From Verrucomicrobiota bacterium (GTDB lineage Bacteria; Verrucomicrobiota; Kiritimatiellia; RFP12; UBA1067): a stretch of 39,376 bases of DNA. Shown piece after piece: positions 23,605 through 32,113 of this stretch. Both the position numbers and the translations under genes were made by a program. A model generated the notes under the pieces. The model saw nothing but the letters and a program-made list of their open reading frames with translations, was not told the origin of the DNA and made no database searches. Location: NCBI GenBank assembly GCA_023269675.1, contig JAHFSX010000049.1, positions 1 to 39,376 of the forward strand, given 5' to 3'. The number at the start of each line of letters is the position of its first letter. Positions within the stretch are counted from its first letter, which is position 1.

Positions 23605-24503
23605 GTCAGCGTGGCCTGAACAGCGAGCGAGAGCGTGTGCTGTGTGCCGGGGGCGAGGGTGACGGCGTCGTCCGCCGTGTTGGCGGGTTCGAGGCAGAGC
23701 ATGCGCGTGTATTCGTCGTCGCCGAAGTCCGGCATGGCGCGGGCCTTGTCGATCCAAGGGTTCCAGACCACCAGGCGGCCCGCGCCGGTGTACGCCAGGG
23801 CGATCGCGCGTCCGAGGCCGGGATCGTGCAGCACGCACTCGGCAGCGGCGGGCGTGTAGAGCCGGTCGGTTTCGGAGCGGATGTTGAGCACGCCGCTCTG
23901 TATCGCGGCCTGGCCGGTGAGGCGGTCCGTGTAGGGGGCCTGGTCGAGTCCCCGGACCGTGACGTCCATGATCTGACGCACGCGGAAATAGGGATGGAAC
24001 GCCTGTGTCAGCGTGAACGCCTGCGTGTCGCGGTTGACGGTGGTGAGCGCGATGTTGAGGCGTTGGTCAAGCCAGATGCGCAAGGTCAGTTCAAAGGCGT
24101 GAGGCCAGAAGCGGCGCGTCTGGTCGCAATCGCGCAGCGTCAGCCGCAGCTCCGTGACGTCGGCCGAGTATTCGGTGGCCTGCAGGTCCCACTGCAGGAT
24201 GCGGGCGAACCCGTGCAGCGGCAGCGCCTTGTCCGGGTTTGGGCCGAACCAGGGCCAGCAGACGGGGATGCCGCCGCGGATGGGCTTGCCGGGTTCATAG
24301 GCCGACTTTTGGCTGGTGAACAGAACGGGGCCGTGTCCCGTGGGACGGTAGTCCAGCACGTGGCCGCCGTAGAGGGACACTTCGCAGGAACCGTAGGCGT
24401 TGACGAGGGCGACGATCGGGAGGCCGGCTTCGCCGGTGCGGAAGGCGATGCGGCCGGGGGCGCCAAAGCGCTGGTTGAGAAGGGCGATGTCGGGAAAGTT
24501 CAT
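23601..24503 (-). CDS. glucose-6-phosphate 1-epimerase-like (YeaD)
   Basis: A 300-residue member of the aldose-1-epimerase fold, closest in pattern to hexose-6-phosphate mutarotases (YeaD). Key stretches are GSCEVSLYGGHVLDYRP, PIRGGIPVCWPWFGP, LPLHGFARILQW (His), TQAFHPYFRV (second His) and MLCLEPAN with the catalytic Glu. It would interconvert alpha and beta anomers of a sugar phosphate in the cytosol, which fits the nearby nag genes. The ATG at 24503 gives the expected N-terminus; the frame is open for another 111 codons, but that part is the antisense of the lipoprotein gene. It overlaps the VanZ-like gene by ATGA. Confidence 0.88.
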   Translation of the reverse strand: MNFPDIALLNQRFGAPGRIAFRTGEAGLPIVALVNAYGSCEVSLYGGHVLDYRPTGHGPVLFTSQKSAYEPGKPIRGGIPVCWPWFGPNPDKALPLHGFARILQWDLQATEYSADVTELRLTLRDCDQTRRFWPHAFELTLRIWLDQRLNIALTTVNRDTQAFTLTQAFHPYFRVRQIMDVTVRGLDQAPYTDRLTGQAAIQSGVLNIRSETDRLYTPAAAECVLHDPGLGRAIALAYTGAGRLVVWNPWIDKARAMPDFGDDEYTRMLCLEPANTADDAVTLAPGTQHTLSLAVQATLT

Positions 24504-24571
24504 AGCGTGGATGGGATGGGGACTGGATTCAGGTTTGAGTAAAGGCAAGGCTTGCCGCGCCGGCGCAGGGT

Positions 24572-25027
24572 TCAGGGTTGCTCGTATTCGATCGTGAGGA
24601 TGCGGTTGTTCTGAAACTCGATCCGCCGGAATTCGTAGGGCTGGTGATACGTATCCGTCGCCCAGAGGGTGTCGCGGTGCCAGAGGCTCCTGCCGCCCGG
24701 GGGGCGGACAGGATGGTAGACAGGGCGCAACTCGTCGCCGGTCATGAGCTCCTGGCCGAGATAGGACCAGACTTCGTTGGTGGAGGTGGCGGTCACCTTC
24801 TCGAAGACGCGGTCGGGCCTGCCGTAGACAATCCAAGCCGCGTCGCGGGGGTCTCCCGCGATCACCTTGCCGTCACGGAGACGCTGCTGGTCCTCGGACG
24901 GCAGGGTCGTGAAGAAATCGGATTTCTGGCTGATGCGTTTCTCGATCAGCTCGCGTTGGGTGGCGCAGCCCGCGAGCAGGGCGGCGCACACCAGCGCGGG
25001 CAGGATTAGTAGGCTTTGGTTGTTCAT
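24572..25027 (-). CDS. lipoprotein with possible BamE-like fold
   Basis: A 151-residue lipoprotein: the signal ends in LLAGC with the lipidated Cys at residue 21. The mature part has GKVIAGDPRDAAWIVYGRPDRV and STNEVWSYLG. The pattern G-x-V-x-x-G-x-x-x-x-x-V-x-x-x-x-G-x-P followed by an aromatic strand resembles SmpA/BamE-type domains, but this is only a by-eye likeness. The C-terminus (EFRRIEFQNNRILTIEYEQ) is strand-like. Its ATG overlaps the stop of the EF-hand membrane protein (ATGA at 25024-25027), so the two are probably made together. Confidence 0.7.
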   Translation of the reverse strand: MNNQSLLILPALVCAALLAGCATQRELIEKRISQKSDFFTTLPSEDQQRLRDGKVIAGDPRDAAWIVYGRPDRVFEKVTATSTNEVWSYLGQELMTGDELRPVYHPVRPPGGRSLWHRDTLWATDTYHQPYEFRRIEFQNNRILTIEYEQP

Positions 25028-27261
25028 TTTGTGGCGGGTGTGGCCGGTACGGCGGGTGTGGCCTGCACGGCGGGTGCCACCACGTTAACTGCGGGTGGCG
25101 GTTGGGGCGGTCGGTGTTTCAGCATGCGGGGCAGCGCGCAGTCCAGCAGGCCTGCGAGCCAGAGCGCCGCCACGACCGCCACGGCGAGCGCCAGCAGGAT
25201 GACGGCGTTCCGCACGGAGTTGTCGTCGGCGAACGGGTCTTTCAACTGCCGTTCGGAATGGGCGGGGAGCGTCGCCTCCGTGGTGAAGAGCCGCCCCAGC
25301 TTGAGCGAGAGGTGCAGGCGGCGGTTGATGGCCCAGCCGCAGGCGTTGAGGATCGGCGCCACGTCGCGGGCGCGCAGCTTGAACCAGGTCAGGATCATCG
25401 ACGGTCCCGAGACCAGCAGCAGCAGGAAGACGATGCCCAGCGCGGTCTTCCAGAGGGGCAGGCCGGCGACGGCGCTGACGACTCCGCCGACGGCGGTGCT
25501 GATCAATCCGACCGCGATGCCGAGCGCCGCCGCCGTGGAAGCCAGGGCCGCGCCCTCCATCTTCTTGGGGGCCTCGGCCGGGACTGCGCCGGGAGCCTCG
25601 ATCTTTTTGGCGGCGTTGACGAGCGCCGCATCCTGTTTGGCGGCCAGCACCTTCCGGACCTGTCCGCTGATCATGGCGGCGAGCTTGCGCCACGGATCCC
25701 AGAAGGCCTCTTTGATGCTGATGGAGTTGTCCACCATTTTGACGATGGTGGCGTCCCAGTCCTTGCCGTCGAGATCATAGAAGATGCCGTTGCGGCCGAC
25801 CCAGAGGGTGTGCGAGAAACCGGCGGTGATCGTGGCGCAGATGGTGCGTGTCTCTTTCGCGCCGGGCCGGGTGATCTGGCAGTAGGCGAGGCAACACTTG
25901 CTGGCGGCGGCCAGGCCCGCATGCGCGGCGGCGTCGTCCACATGGAAGCAGAGGCTGCTGGCGCGCGCGTCCATGTAGAGCGTGCCGACCCGGAAGATGG
26001 CGCAGGCTTTGGGGTCGTAGAGTCGCGCCATGTTCACGAAGTTGTTGAGCAGCGTGGCGAGGTGCGCGTGATAGCGCAAGAGTTTTTCGACTTCGGCGAT
26101 CTGGGCGTTTTCGGCTTCAAGGGCCGCGTCTTTGGCGATGAGCGCGGTGACGTCCGCCCGGGCGGTGCCGGCGACCAGGGCGGCGAGGCGGTCGGTGCCC
26201 AGCCCGGCGACCTCGCCGCCGGCTTTGGCGGCGGTCCACGCCTCGAACGGCGCGAGCTTGGCTTTCAGTGTTTGCCAGTCTGCGGCGGAGAGGACGGTGC
26301 AGTCCGCGCCGAGCAGCGGCGCGACGGTTGCGGCCGTGAAGGCCGCGACGGCCGCGGACCAGTAGGGGTTGACGCCGTCGAGCAGCGGCAGGTCGCGCCC
26401 GGCCGCGATCCGCGAGAGCGGGAAGGCGGCGATGGCCGGCAGCCCGTCCGTGAGCTCCAGGTTGGCGAGCGCGGCGAAGTCGGCGTCCGTGCGGCTGAGC
26501 GGGGCGGCGGCGCGCGGGTCGAAGGCCGCCAGGCGGCAGCGGGTAAAGTAGTCGTCGAGCTTCGCGCGCACGGCGGCCAGCGCGGCGTCGGCGGCCGCGG
26601 TCTTTTCTCCCAGCGGCAGGATGGCGGCGTCGGCGCGCCGGGTCCAGTCGAGGTAGGCGGCCGCGGCGGCGAAGAAGGCGTCGGTCTTGGCCTGGTTCAC
26701 GCCGGGCTTGCCGCTGCGGTCCGTCTCTGCGCCGAAGGCGGCGATGATCTCGGCGATCACCTGGCGGGTCGGCGCGTCGCCGGCGGCGTCGGCAGGCACG
26801 ATCCCGTCGCCGTTGAAATGGGTGTTCGCGAAGATCTGCGCGGTGTCGGCGACGTTGGCCAGCGAGATGGATTCCGCCGCGCCCTTGCCGAGGTTGGCGA
26901 GGATGCGCTTGGCGTTCGCGAGCAGGGCCTGGCCCTCGGGCGTGGCGGAGCTGAGCGACGCGAGGCGCAGGGTTTCCGAGCGGTCCAGCAGGGGGTCGAG
27001 CGAGGTGAGCCGGGCGGCGGTCCACGCGATCGCCGCGAGCAGCTCAGGGACGCGGATGCGGCCGTCCTTGTCAGTGTCGAGCAGCTCGAGCGTTTTCGGG
27101 TCGAAGCGGAGGCCCTTGGTGGGGCAGCTCAGGGCGGTCCAGAGCTTCTGATCCAGTTCCGCGAGGTGCGCGATGTCCGCGCCGTTCCTGAGCAACACCT
27201 GATCCAGTCCGCCCGTGCGGAAGAACTTCCACGTATGCGCCGAACCCGACTGTGTTTTCAT
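25024..27261 (-). CDS. EF-hand membrane protein of unknown function
   Basis: A 745-residue protein. DTDKDGRIRVPE at residues 62-73 is a canonical 12-residue calcium-binding EF-hand loop. A second, incomplete one (FNGDGIVPADA) follows near residue 145. The middle is alanine-rich and helical. The C-terminus has hydrophobic segments at about 572-600, 606-625 and 687-706, followed by a Pro/Ala/Val tail. The N-terminal start (WKFFRTGGLDQVLLRNGADI) has no signal peptide, so the large N-terminal domain may be cytosolic. I know of no function for such proteins. The ATG at 27261 is used because the upstream extension is antisense to nadA. nadA lies 31 bases upstream on the same strand. Confidence 0.7.
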   Translation of the reverse strand: MKTQSGSAHTWKFFRTGGLDQVLLRNGADIAHLAELDQKLWTALSCPTKGLRFDPKTLELLDTDKDGRIRVPELLAAIAWTAARLTSLDPLLDRSETLRLASLSSATPEGQALLANAKRILANLGKGAAESISLANVADTAQIFANTHFNGDGIVPADAAGDAPTRQVIAEIIAAFGAETDRSGKPGVNQAKTDAFFAAAAAYLDWTRRADAAILPLGEKTAAADAALAAVRAKLDDYFTRCRLAAFDPRAAAPLSRTDADFAALANLELTDGLPAIAAFPLSRIAAGRDLPLLDGVNPYWSAAVAAFTAATVAPLLGADCTVLSAADWQTLKAKLAPFEAWTAAKAGGEVAGLGTDRLAALVAGTARADVTALIAKDAALEAENAQIAEVEKLLRYHAHLATLLNNFVNMARLYDPKACAIFRVGTLYMDARASSLCFHVDDAAAHAGLAAASKCCLAYCQITRPGAKETRTICATITAGFSHTLWVGRNGIFYDLDGKDWDATIVKMVDNSISIKEAFWDPWRKLAAMISGQVRKVLAAKQDAALVNAAKKIEAPGAVPAEAPKKMEGAALASTAAALGIAVGLISTAVGGVVSAVAGLPLWKTALGIVFLLLLVSGPSMILTWFKLRARDVAPILNACGWAINRRLHLSLKLGRLFTTEATLPAHSERQLKDPFADDNSVRNAVILLALAVAVVAALWLAGLLDCALPRMLKHRPPQPPPAVNVVAPAVQATPAVPATPATK

Positions 27262-27292
27262 GACCGCATCCTCAGCGTTGGTTGTTTGCGTA

Positions 27293-28195
27293 CTAGTGGA
27301 TCGCCAGCATCGCCTCGATCGAGCGACGGGCACGCGACGCGACCGGCTCGGGAACCGTGATGACGGTCTGCAGGTCACGCAGGCTCCAGAGCACCTTTTC
27401 CACGGTGATTTTTTTCATGTTGGGGCAGACCGCCTGCTCGAGCAGCGGGTAGAAGGCTTTGTCGGGGTTCTCGCGGCGCAGGCGGTGGAGGATGCCGACC
27501 TCGGTGCCGATGATGAACGCGGGTTCGCTGCGCCCCTGGACGTAGCGGCACATGCCGCCGGTGGAGAGCACGGCGTCCGCGGCGTCGCGCACGGGCTTGG
27601 GGCATTCCGGGTGGACCAGCACGGGCGCGCCGGGATGGGCGGCGCGGGCGGCGAGGATGTGCGTCTCGGTCAGGCGGGCGTGCGTGGGGCAATAGCCGGG
27701 CCAGAGAATAAAGGTGCGGCCCAGCTTCTCGGCGGTGAAGGACCCGAGGTGGCGGTCCGGCACAAAGATGATCTCCTGATCGGGCGCGAAGCTCTGCGCC
27801 ACGGCGACGGCGTTGGCGGAGGTCACGCAACAGTCGCTCTCGGCCTTGACGTCGGCGGTGCTGTTGACGTAGCAGAGCACCTTGGCGCCGGGGTGCTTGG
27901 CCTTCAGCTCGCGGAGCTGGTCCCCCGTGAGCATGTCGGCCATGGGGCAGCCGGCGTCGGCGGCGGGCAGCAGCACGGTCTTGCCGGGGTTGAGGATGGC
28001 GGCGGTCTCCGCCATAAAGTGGACACCGCAAAAAACGATCACGTCGGCCTGTATGTCGGTCGCCTTGCGCGCGAGCTCGAGCGAGTCACCCGTGAAGTCG
28101 GCGATGTCCTGGACCTCGCCGAGCTGGTAGTTGTGCGCCAGAATGACGGCGTTGCGCTCTTTCTGGAGTTTGCGGATTTCTTCGTGCAGTGTCAT
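27293..28195 (-). CDS. nadA: quinolinate synthase
   Basis: A 300-residue NadA, the [4Fe-4S] enzyme that condenses iminoaspartate with dihydroxyacetone phosphate to quinolinate in NAD synthesis. The family marks are AVILAHNYQ, DFTGDSLELARKA, GVHFMAETA, CYVNSTADVKA, and HPECPKPV with STGGM. The cluster ligands are likely Cys83 (AGCPMADM), Cys169 (PGYCPTH) and Cys257 (AVCPNM). nadB and nadC are not in this window. The ATG at 28195 is chosen because the 34 codons upstream are not conserved in appearance, although the ribosome-binding site there is weak. It is divergent from tolB. Confidence 0.96.
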   Translation of the reverse strand: MTLHEEIRKLQKERNAVILAHNYQLGEVQDIADFTGDSLELARKATDIQADVIVFCGVHFMAETAAILNPGKTVLLPAADAGCPMADMLTGDQLRELKAKHPGAKVLCYVNSTADVKAESDCCVTSANAVAVAQSFAPDQEIIFVPDRHLGSFTAEKLGRTFILWPGYCPTHARLTETHILAARAAHPGAPVLVHPECPKPVRDAADAVLSTGGMCRYVQGRSEPAFIIGTEVGILHRLRRENPDKAFYPLLEQAVCPNMKKITVEKVLWSLRDLQTVITVPEPVASRARRSIEAMLAIH

Positions 28196-28283
28196 GATCG
28201 CTTGTATCCCGGGGGTTGAATTTCGCCCTGAGTTTATCACATGGCGCGGATGAACGGAAACATGAAATCGTGCATGTCTGAAC

Positions 28284-28313
28284 TTGCGGAAGGACAAGGG
28301 ATAGGCGTATAAT
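28284..28313 (+). promoter_or_regulatory. promoter of the tolB operon
   Basis: TTGCGG at 28284-28289, an 18-base spacer and a perfect TATAAT at 28308-28313. Transcription would start near 28320, giving a leader of about 19 bases that includes the ribosome-binding site (TTGGAGCG) before the ATG at 28339. It lies in the spacer shared with the divergent nadA. Confidence 0.5.
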
Positions 28314-28338
28314 CCCTTTTCATTTTTTTGGAGCGACT

Positions 28339-29556
28339 ATGCAAAAATTTCTCTTGTTTTCCGTTTTGGTTTTGGCGGTTTTTCAGGGGTCTTGGGCGCA
28401 GGCCCAAGCCGCGGGGCAGCCGCCGCTCATTTCGGTGGTTAAGAAAGGCGCGGCCAAAGACACGGTGTCGCTGGCCGGCCTGAAGGCGGCGGGACCCAAC
28501 GGGCAGCTTTTCTACCGGACGCTCACGCGTGACCTGGAGCTTTCGGGCTGGTTCAAGGTGGCGGCTTCCGGCGCGGGCGGGACGGTGAGCGTGAGCGGCA
28601 CCATCGCCGACGCGGGGGCGGGCATTCAGAGCGGCTGCCGGGTCTCTTGGACGGGCAAGGCGTTCAACTGGGCCAAGGTGTCGATGGGGCAGGCGGAGGT
28701 CCGAAAGCAGGCGCATCAGCTGGCGGACGAGATGGTGCGGATGATCGCGGGCGAGAAGGGCATCGCGCAGACGCGCATCGTGTTCGTGAACCGCCGCGGA
28801 CGGAACAACGCGGACCTGTACATGTGCGACGCCGACGGCCAGGGCGTGATGCAGATCACGCACGACAACGTGGCGGCGGTCGGGCCGCGGTGGGCGCCGA
28901 ACGGGCGCGACGTCTACTACACCAGCTTCATGAAGGGCTATCCGGCCGTCTACCGCATGGTGGCGGGCGGGGCCGAGCGCAAGAGCCTGGCGGCGTTCAG
29001 GGGGCTGAACACGGGCGCGGCGATTTCGCCGGACGGCGCGCGGGCGGCCCTGATCCTTTCCTACCAGGGCAATCCTGAGCTGTATGTGCTGGGGTTGTCC
29101 TCGGGCCAGCTGACGCGCATGACCCAGACGGCTCACGGGGCGGAGGCCAGCCCCTGCTGGTCGCCGGACGGACGCAGCATCGTCTACGTGAGCGACGTGA
29201 CGAAGGCGCCCCAGCTCTACATTGTGGATGTGGGTTCGCAGCAGTCGCGCCGGCTGACGTACAAAGGCTCCGAGAATGTCAATCCCGACTGGAGCGCGAA
29301 GGGCAAGATCGTGTATGCGACCAAGCGCGGAGGCGGCTATCAGATCGCGGTGATCGACCCGCGGGCGGGCGAGGGCTCGTGCGAGCTTCTGGCCCAGCCG
29401 GGCGATTACGAGCACCCCTCCTGGGCGCCGGACGGACGCCACGTGATTTGTTCCAGTAGATCATCGCTCTACATTCTTGACACTCTGGGGGATCCTGCGG
29501 TACGTTTAATCAACATTGCCGGAAACTGGATGTCACCAGATTGGTCCGATCGTTAA
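28339..29556 (+). CDS. tolB: Tol-Pal system protein TolB
   Basis: A 405-residue periplasmic TolB of normal length (E. coli 430). MQKFLLFSVLVLAVFQGSWAQAQA is the signal peptide. Residues about 28-160 form the N-terminal alpha/beta domain (RTLTRDLELSGWFKV; ADEMVRMIAGEKGIAQTRIVFVNR). The rest is a beta-propeller with repeated blades (ISPDGARAALIL, CWSPDGRSIVYVSD, SWAPDGRHVIC). It partners with Pal, encoded directly downstream, in keeping the outer membrane constricted during division. tolA, tolQ and tolR are not in this window. Confidence 0.95.
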   Translation: MQKFLLFSVLVLAVFQGSWAQAQAAGQPPLISVVKKGAAKDTVSLAGLKAAGPNGQLFYRTLTRDLELSGWFKVAASGAGGTVSVSGTIADAGAGIQSGCRVSWTGKAFNWAKVSMGQAEVRKQAHQLADEMVRMIAGEKGIAQTRIVFVNRRGRNNADLYMCDADGQGVMQITHDNVAAVGPRWAPNGRDVYYTSFMKGYPAVYRMVAGGAERKSLAAFRGLNTGAAISPDGARAALILSYQGNPELYVLGLSSGQLTRMTQTAHGAEASPCWSPDGRSIVYVSDVTKAPQLYIVDVGSQQSRRLTYKGSENVNPDWSAKGKIVYATKRGGGYQIAVIDPRAGEGSCELLAQPGDYEHPSWAPDGRHVICSSRSSLYILDTLGDPAVRLINIAGNWMSPDWSDR

Positions 29557-29577
29557 AAGGTTCAGAGGAGTTCACTT

Positions 29578-30159
29578 ATGCATATTCGTTCCGTCGTCGT
29601 CGTCAATGTCGCGCTGATGGGCGCGCTCGTTTGCATGGATACCGGTTGCCGTACCAAAGCGGGCGGTTGGCGCTGGCCTTGGCAGAAGGACCGCTCCGAC
29701 CTGGCGAGCAGCCTGACCGATCCGACGCTGCTGGAAAACACCGACCTCTCCAAGGTGACCGACGCGGCCGGCAATCTGGTCAGCGGCGCCCGCTTCGAAG
29801 ACACGATGCAGGCCGTGCAGGGCGTGAAGTTCGCCCCGGTCTACTTCGCGTTCGACAGCTACGCGCTGCCGCCGCCGGAGATTTCCAAGATCGAACAGGT
29901 CGCGCAGCACCTGAAGCAGAACATGGGGCAGGTCCTGGTCGTGGAAGGCAACGGCGACGAACGCGGCAGCAACGAGTACAACCTCTCGCTCGGTGAGAAC
30001 CGCGCGCTGGCGGTACGCTCGCACCTGGTCAACCTGGGCATCGCGGCCGAGCGCATCCAGACCCGCAGCTACGGCGAAGAAAAACCCGCTGTCACCGGAT
30101 CGGGTGAGGAAGCGTGGCGTCTGAACCGCCGGTGCGAGTTCGCGCTGTTCCAGAAATAA
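29578..30159 (+). CDS. pal: peptidoglycan-associated lipoprotein Pal
   Basis: A 193-residue OmpA-family lipoprotein. The N-terminal signal ends in MDTGC with a likely lipidated Cys24, although that lipobox is not canonical. The OmpA/Pal domain spans about 85-190: VYFAFDSYALPP, EGNGDERGSNEYNLSLGENRALAV (peptidoglycan-contacting Asp and Arg), RIQTRSYGEEKP, LNRRCEF. It holds the outer membrane to peptidoglycan and binds TolB. An AGGAG sits 8 bases upstream of the ATG, and the gene follows tolB after 21 bases. Confidence 0.94.
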   Translation: MHIRSVVVVNVALMGALVCMDTGCRTKAGGWRWPWQKDRSDLASSLTDPTLLENTDLSKVTDAAGNLVSGARFEDTMQAVQGVKFAPVYFAFDSYALPPPEISKIEQVAQHLKQNMGQVLVVEGNGDERGSNEYNLSLGENRALAVRSHLVNLGIAAERIQTRSYGEEKPAVTGSGEEAWRLNRRCEFALFQK

Positions 30160-30185
30160 GCGGGTCGGGTCGGGAGCTTCCGGGT

Positions 30186-30629
30186 ATGTGTTATTTTCCT
30201 AGTGTGGCTTTCCTGACCGGCTCAGTGGGTTCGGGCGAGTGGATCGTTCTGTTTGTGGTCGTGATGATCGTGGTCGGACCGCGCAGGATGCCCGAGATCG
30301 CCCGTAAGCTCGGCCGCATGATGGAGATGTTCCGTCGTGCGGCCGACGAATTTAAAGACCAACTGATGACGATGGATCAGGAGACGGCGAAGCCCGCGTC
30401 GACCGAGAATCCGGCGACGCCGCTCGACGTTGACGGCGTGCCGTCGGACGGGACGGCCGACAGCTCCGCGAGCGCGCCTTACGAGGACGCGTATGCGAAC
30501 CTGTCGGACTATCCCGGCAACGAGGACCAGGTCGAAAACTGGTCAGCTGAGGCGCTCCCCGACGTCCCGGGGCCGGAGGCTCCGGCCGCCGCGCCTGAAC
30601 CGGAAAAACCGCCGGAGGGCGGCGCATGA
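30186..30629 (+). CDS. tatB: Tat translocase TatA/TatB-type subunit
   Basis: A 147-residue single-span protein of the TatA/TatB family. The membrane helix is GEWIVLFVVVMIVVG, followed by the hallmark GPRRMP hinge and the amphipathic helix EIARKLGRMMEMFRRAADEFKDQL. The polar residue at the start of the span is Glu, as in TatB (E8 in E. coli), rather than the Gln of TatA. The C-terminal half is acidic and Pro-rich, presumably unstructured. GGGAG precedes the ATG at 30186, and the stop overlaps tatC by ATGA. No other TatA-type gene is in the window. The family is certain; TatB rather than TatA is moderately likely. Confidence 0.88.
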   Translation: MCYFPSVAFLTGSVGSGEWIVLFVVVMIVVGPRRMPEIARKLGRMMEMFRRAADEFKDQLMTMDQETAKPASTENPATPLDVDGVPSDGTADSSASAPYEDAYANLSDYPGNEDQVENWSAEALPDVPGPEAPAAAPEPEKPPEGGA

Positions 30630-31423
30630 AGATCGGCCGCTTCTCAACCAAATTGAAGACGGGCAAAGCGGACGAGTACAATGATCCGGCCCGTCCCTTT
30701 ATCGAGCATCTGATCGACCTGCGCGACTGCGTGGTGCACTGCGCGATCGCCTGGGGGATCTGCGAGATCGCGATCGTCCCGTGCGCGCCGGCCATCACGC
30801 GCTGGCTGATGGCGCCGGCGGCGCAGTCCCAGAGCATGATCCAGGGGCTGAGCTGGACGGCCGGGTTTGATGTCCTGATCGACATCATGCTGTGGGGCGG
30901 TACCGCGCTCAGCCTGCCGTTTCTGCTGTTCTTCATCCTCCGGTTCATTTTTCCGGGGCTGAAGCACAGCGAGCGGACGATGATCGTCTTCTGCCTCTGC
31001 TTGTCGGCGGTCCTCTTCGGCGGCGGCGTCTGGATGGCATACGCGGCGACGCTGAACATCGCCTTCCAGGTGCTGCAGCAGCTCAACACCTGGATGGGCG
31101 TCAAAGTCGAAATCATCCGGCTGGACCAGCATGCCGACATCGTGATCAAGACGATCATGGCCTTCGGCCTGGCCTTCCAGCTGCCGATGCTGCTGCTGGC
31201 CCTCGGGTGGATCGGGATTGTCCCGTCGTCGATGCTGCGCGAGAAGCGGCGCCATGCGATCGTGATCATTTTTATCATCGCGATGGTCCTGACGCCGCCC
31301 GATCCGGTTTCGCAGATCGTCATGGCGGTGCCGATGTGCCTGCTGTACGAGGTCTGCATCTGGGTCATCCGCCTGCGGGAATTGGCGCGGGGCAAGAAAA
31401 CAGAGGAGCCCGCGGCCCCGTGA
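30626..31423 (+). CDS. tatC: Sec-independent translocase TatC
   Basis: A 265-residue integral membrane protein, the receptor for twin-arginine signals. It shows FIEHLIDLRDCV (HLxELR-type start), LSLPFLLFFILRFIFPGLKHSER, and MLREKRRHAIVIIFIIAMVLTPPDPVSQ, with about six spans expected. At the conserved position where many TatC proteins have Glu (FGxxFExP; E170 in E. coli) this one has Gln (FGLAFQLP). It overlaps tatB by ATGA and is followed after 27 bases by hisB. Two genes in the window (17815 and 34864) encode proteins with twin-arginine signals. Confidence 0.95.
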   Translation: MKIGRFSTKLKTGKADEYNDPARPFIEHLIDLRDCVVHCAIAWGICEIAIVPCAPAITRWLMAPAAQSQSMIQGLSWTAGFDVLIDIMLWGGTALSLPFLLFFILRFIFPGLKHSERTMIVFCLCLSAVLFGGGVWMAYAATLNIAFQVLQQLNTWMGVKVEIIRLDQHADIVIKTIMAFGLAFQLPMLLLALGWIGIVPSSMLREKRRHAIVIIFIIAMVLTPPDPVSQIVMAVPMCLLYEVCIWVIRLRELARGKKTEEPAAP

Positions 31424-31450
31424 GGCGCGGCCTGAAACGGAGGTTGGCAG

Positions 31451-32038
31451 ATGGCACGACTGGCGACACTCGCCCGTAAGACGCGCGAGACCGATATCGC
31501 GGTGACGTTGAATCTCGACGGCACGGGCACGTGCCAGGTGGAGACCGGCATCGGTTTTCTGGACCACATGCTCGAACTCTTCGCGCGCCATGCGCTGGTC
31601 GACCTGGAGGTCAAGGCGACGGGCGATCTCAAGGTCGATTACCACCACACGGTGGAGGACGTGGGTCTCGTGCTCGGCGCCTGCATCAACCAGGCCCTGG
31701 GCGAGCGGCGCGGCATCCGGCGCTACGGCTTTTTCCTGCTGCCGATGGACGAGGCGCTCTGCGAAGTGGCGCTGGACCTCGGCGGGCGTCCGTTTCTGGT
31801 TTTCGCGAGCGCGATGAAGCACATGAAGGTGCGCGATTTCGAAGTGAAGCTGCTGGAGGAGTTCTTCCGCGCGCTGTCGGTGGAGGCCCGCATGAACCTG
31901 CACATCCGCCAGGCGTACGGCGACGAGGTCCACCATGTGTGCGAGGCGATCTTCAAGGGCTTCGCGCGTGCGCTGCGCGTGGCCGTTGAGCCGGATCCGC
32001 GCGAGAGCGGCATCCCGTCCAGCAAGGGAACGATTTAA
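31451..32038 (+). CDS. hisB: imidazoleglycerol-phosphate dehydratase
   Basis: A 195-residue HisB, a manganese enzyme that makes imidazole-acetol phosphate in histidine synthesis. The two His-rich metal motifs are clear: GIGFLDHMLELFARHALVDL with DYHHTVEDVGLVLG, and the second-half repeats DEALCEVALDLGGRP and GDEVHHVCEAIFKGFARALR. The tail (SGIPSSKGTI) is typical. It is the monofunctional dehydratase without a phosphatase domain. GGAGG sits upstream of the ATG. hisA follows after 75 bases; other his genes are elsewhere. Confidence 0.97.
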   Translation: MARLATLARKTRETDIAVTLNLDGTGTCQVETGIGFLDHMLELFARHALVDLEVKATGDLKVDYHHTVEDVGLVLGACINQALGERRGIRRYGFFLLPMDEALCEVALDLGGRPFLVFASAMKHMKVRDFEVKLLEEFFRALSVEARMNLHIRQAYGDEVHHVCEAIFKGFARALRVAVEPDPRESGIPSSKGTI

Positions 32039-32113
32039 GGACACGGCTGGCCGTGCCCGCACGTGGAGGGGCGGGGGCGCGGTGCCCGCCCGACAGGATG
32101 GCGGTTTTTGCGA

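Noticed and set aside
25102..27360. Long open frame of about 750 codons antisense to the EF-hand gene
   Set aside because: Low-complexity Gly/Arg/Val product without motifs, opposite to a gene with an EF-hand, membrane spans and a coupled neighbour.
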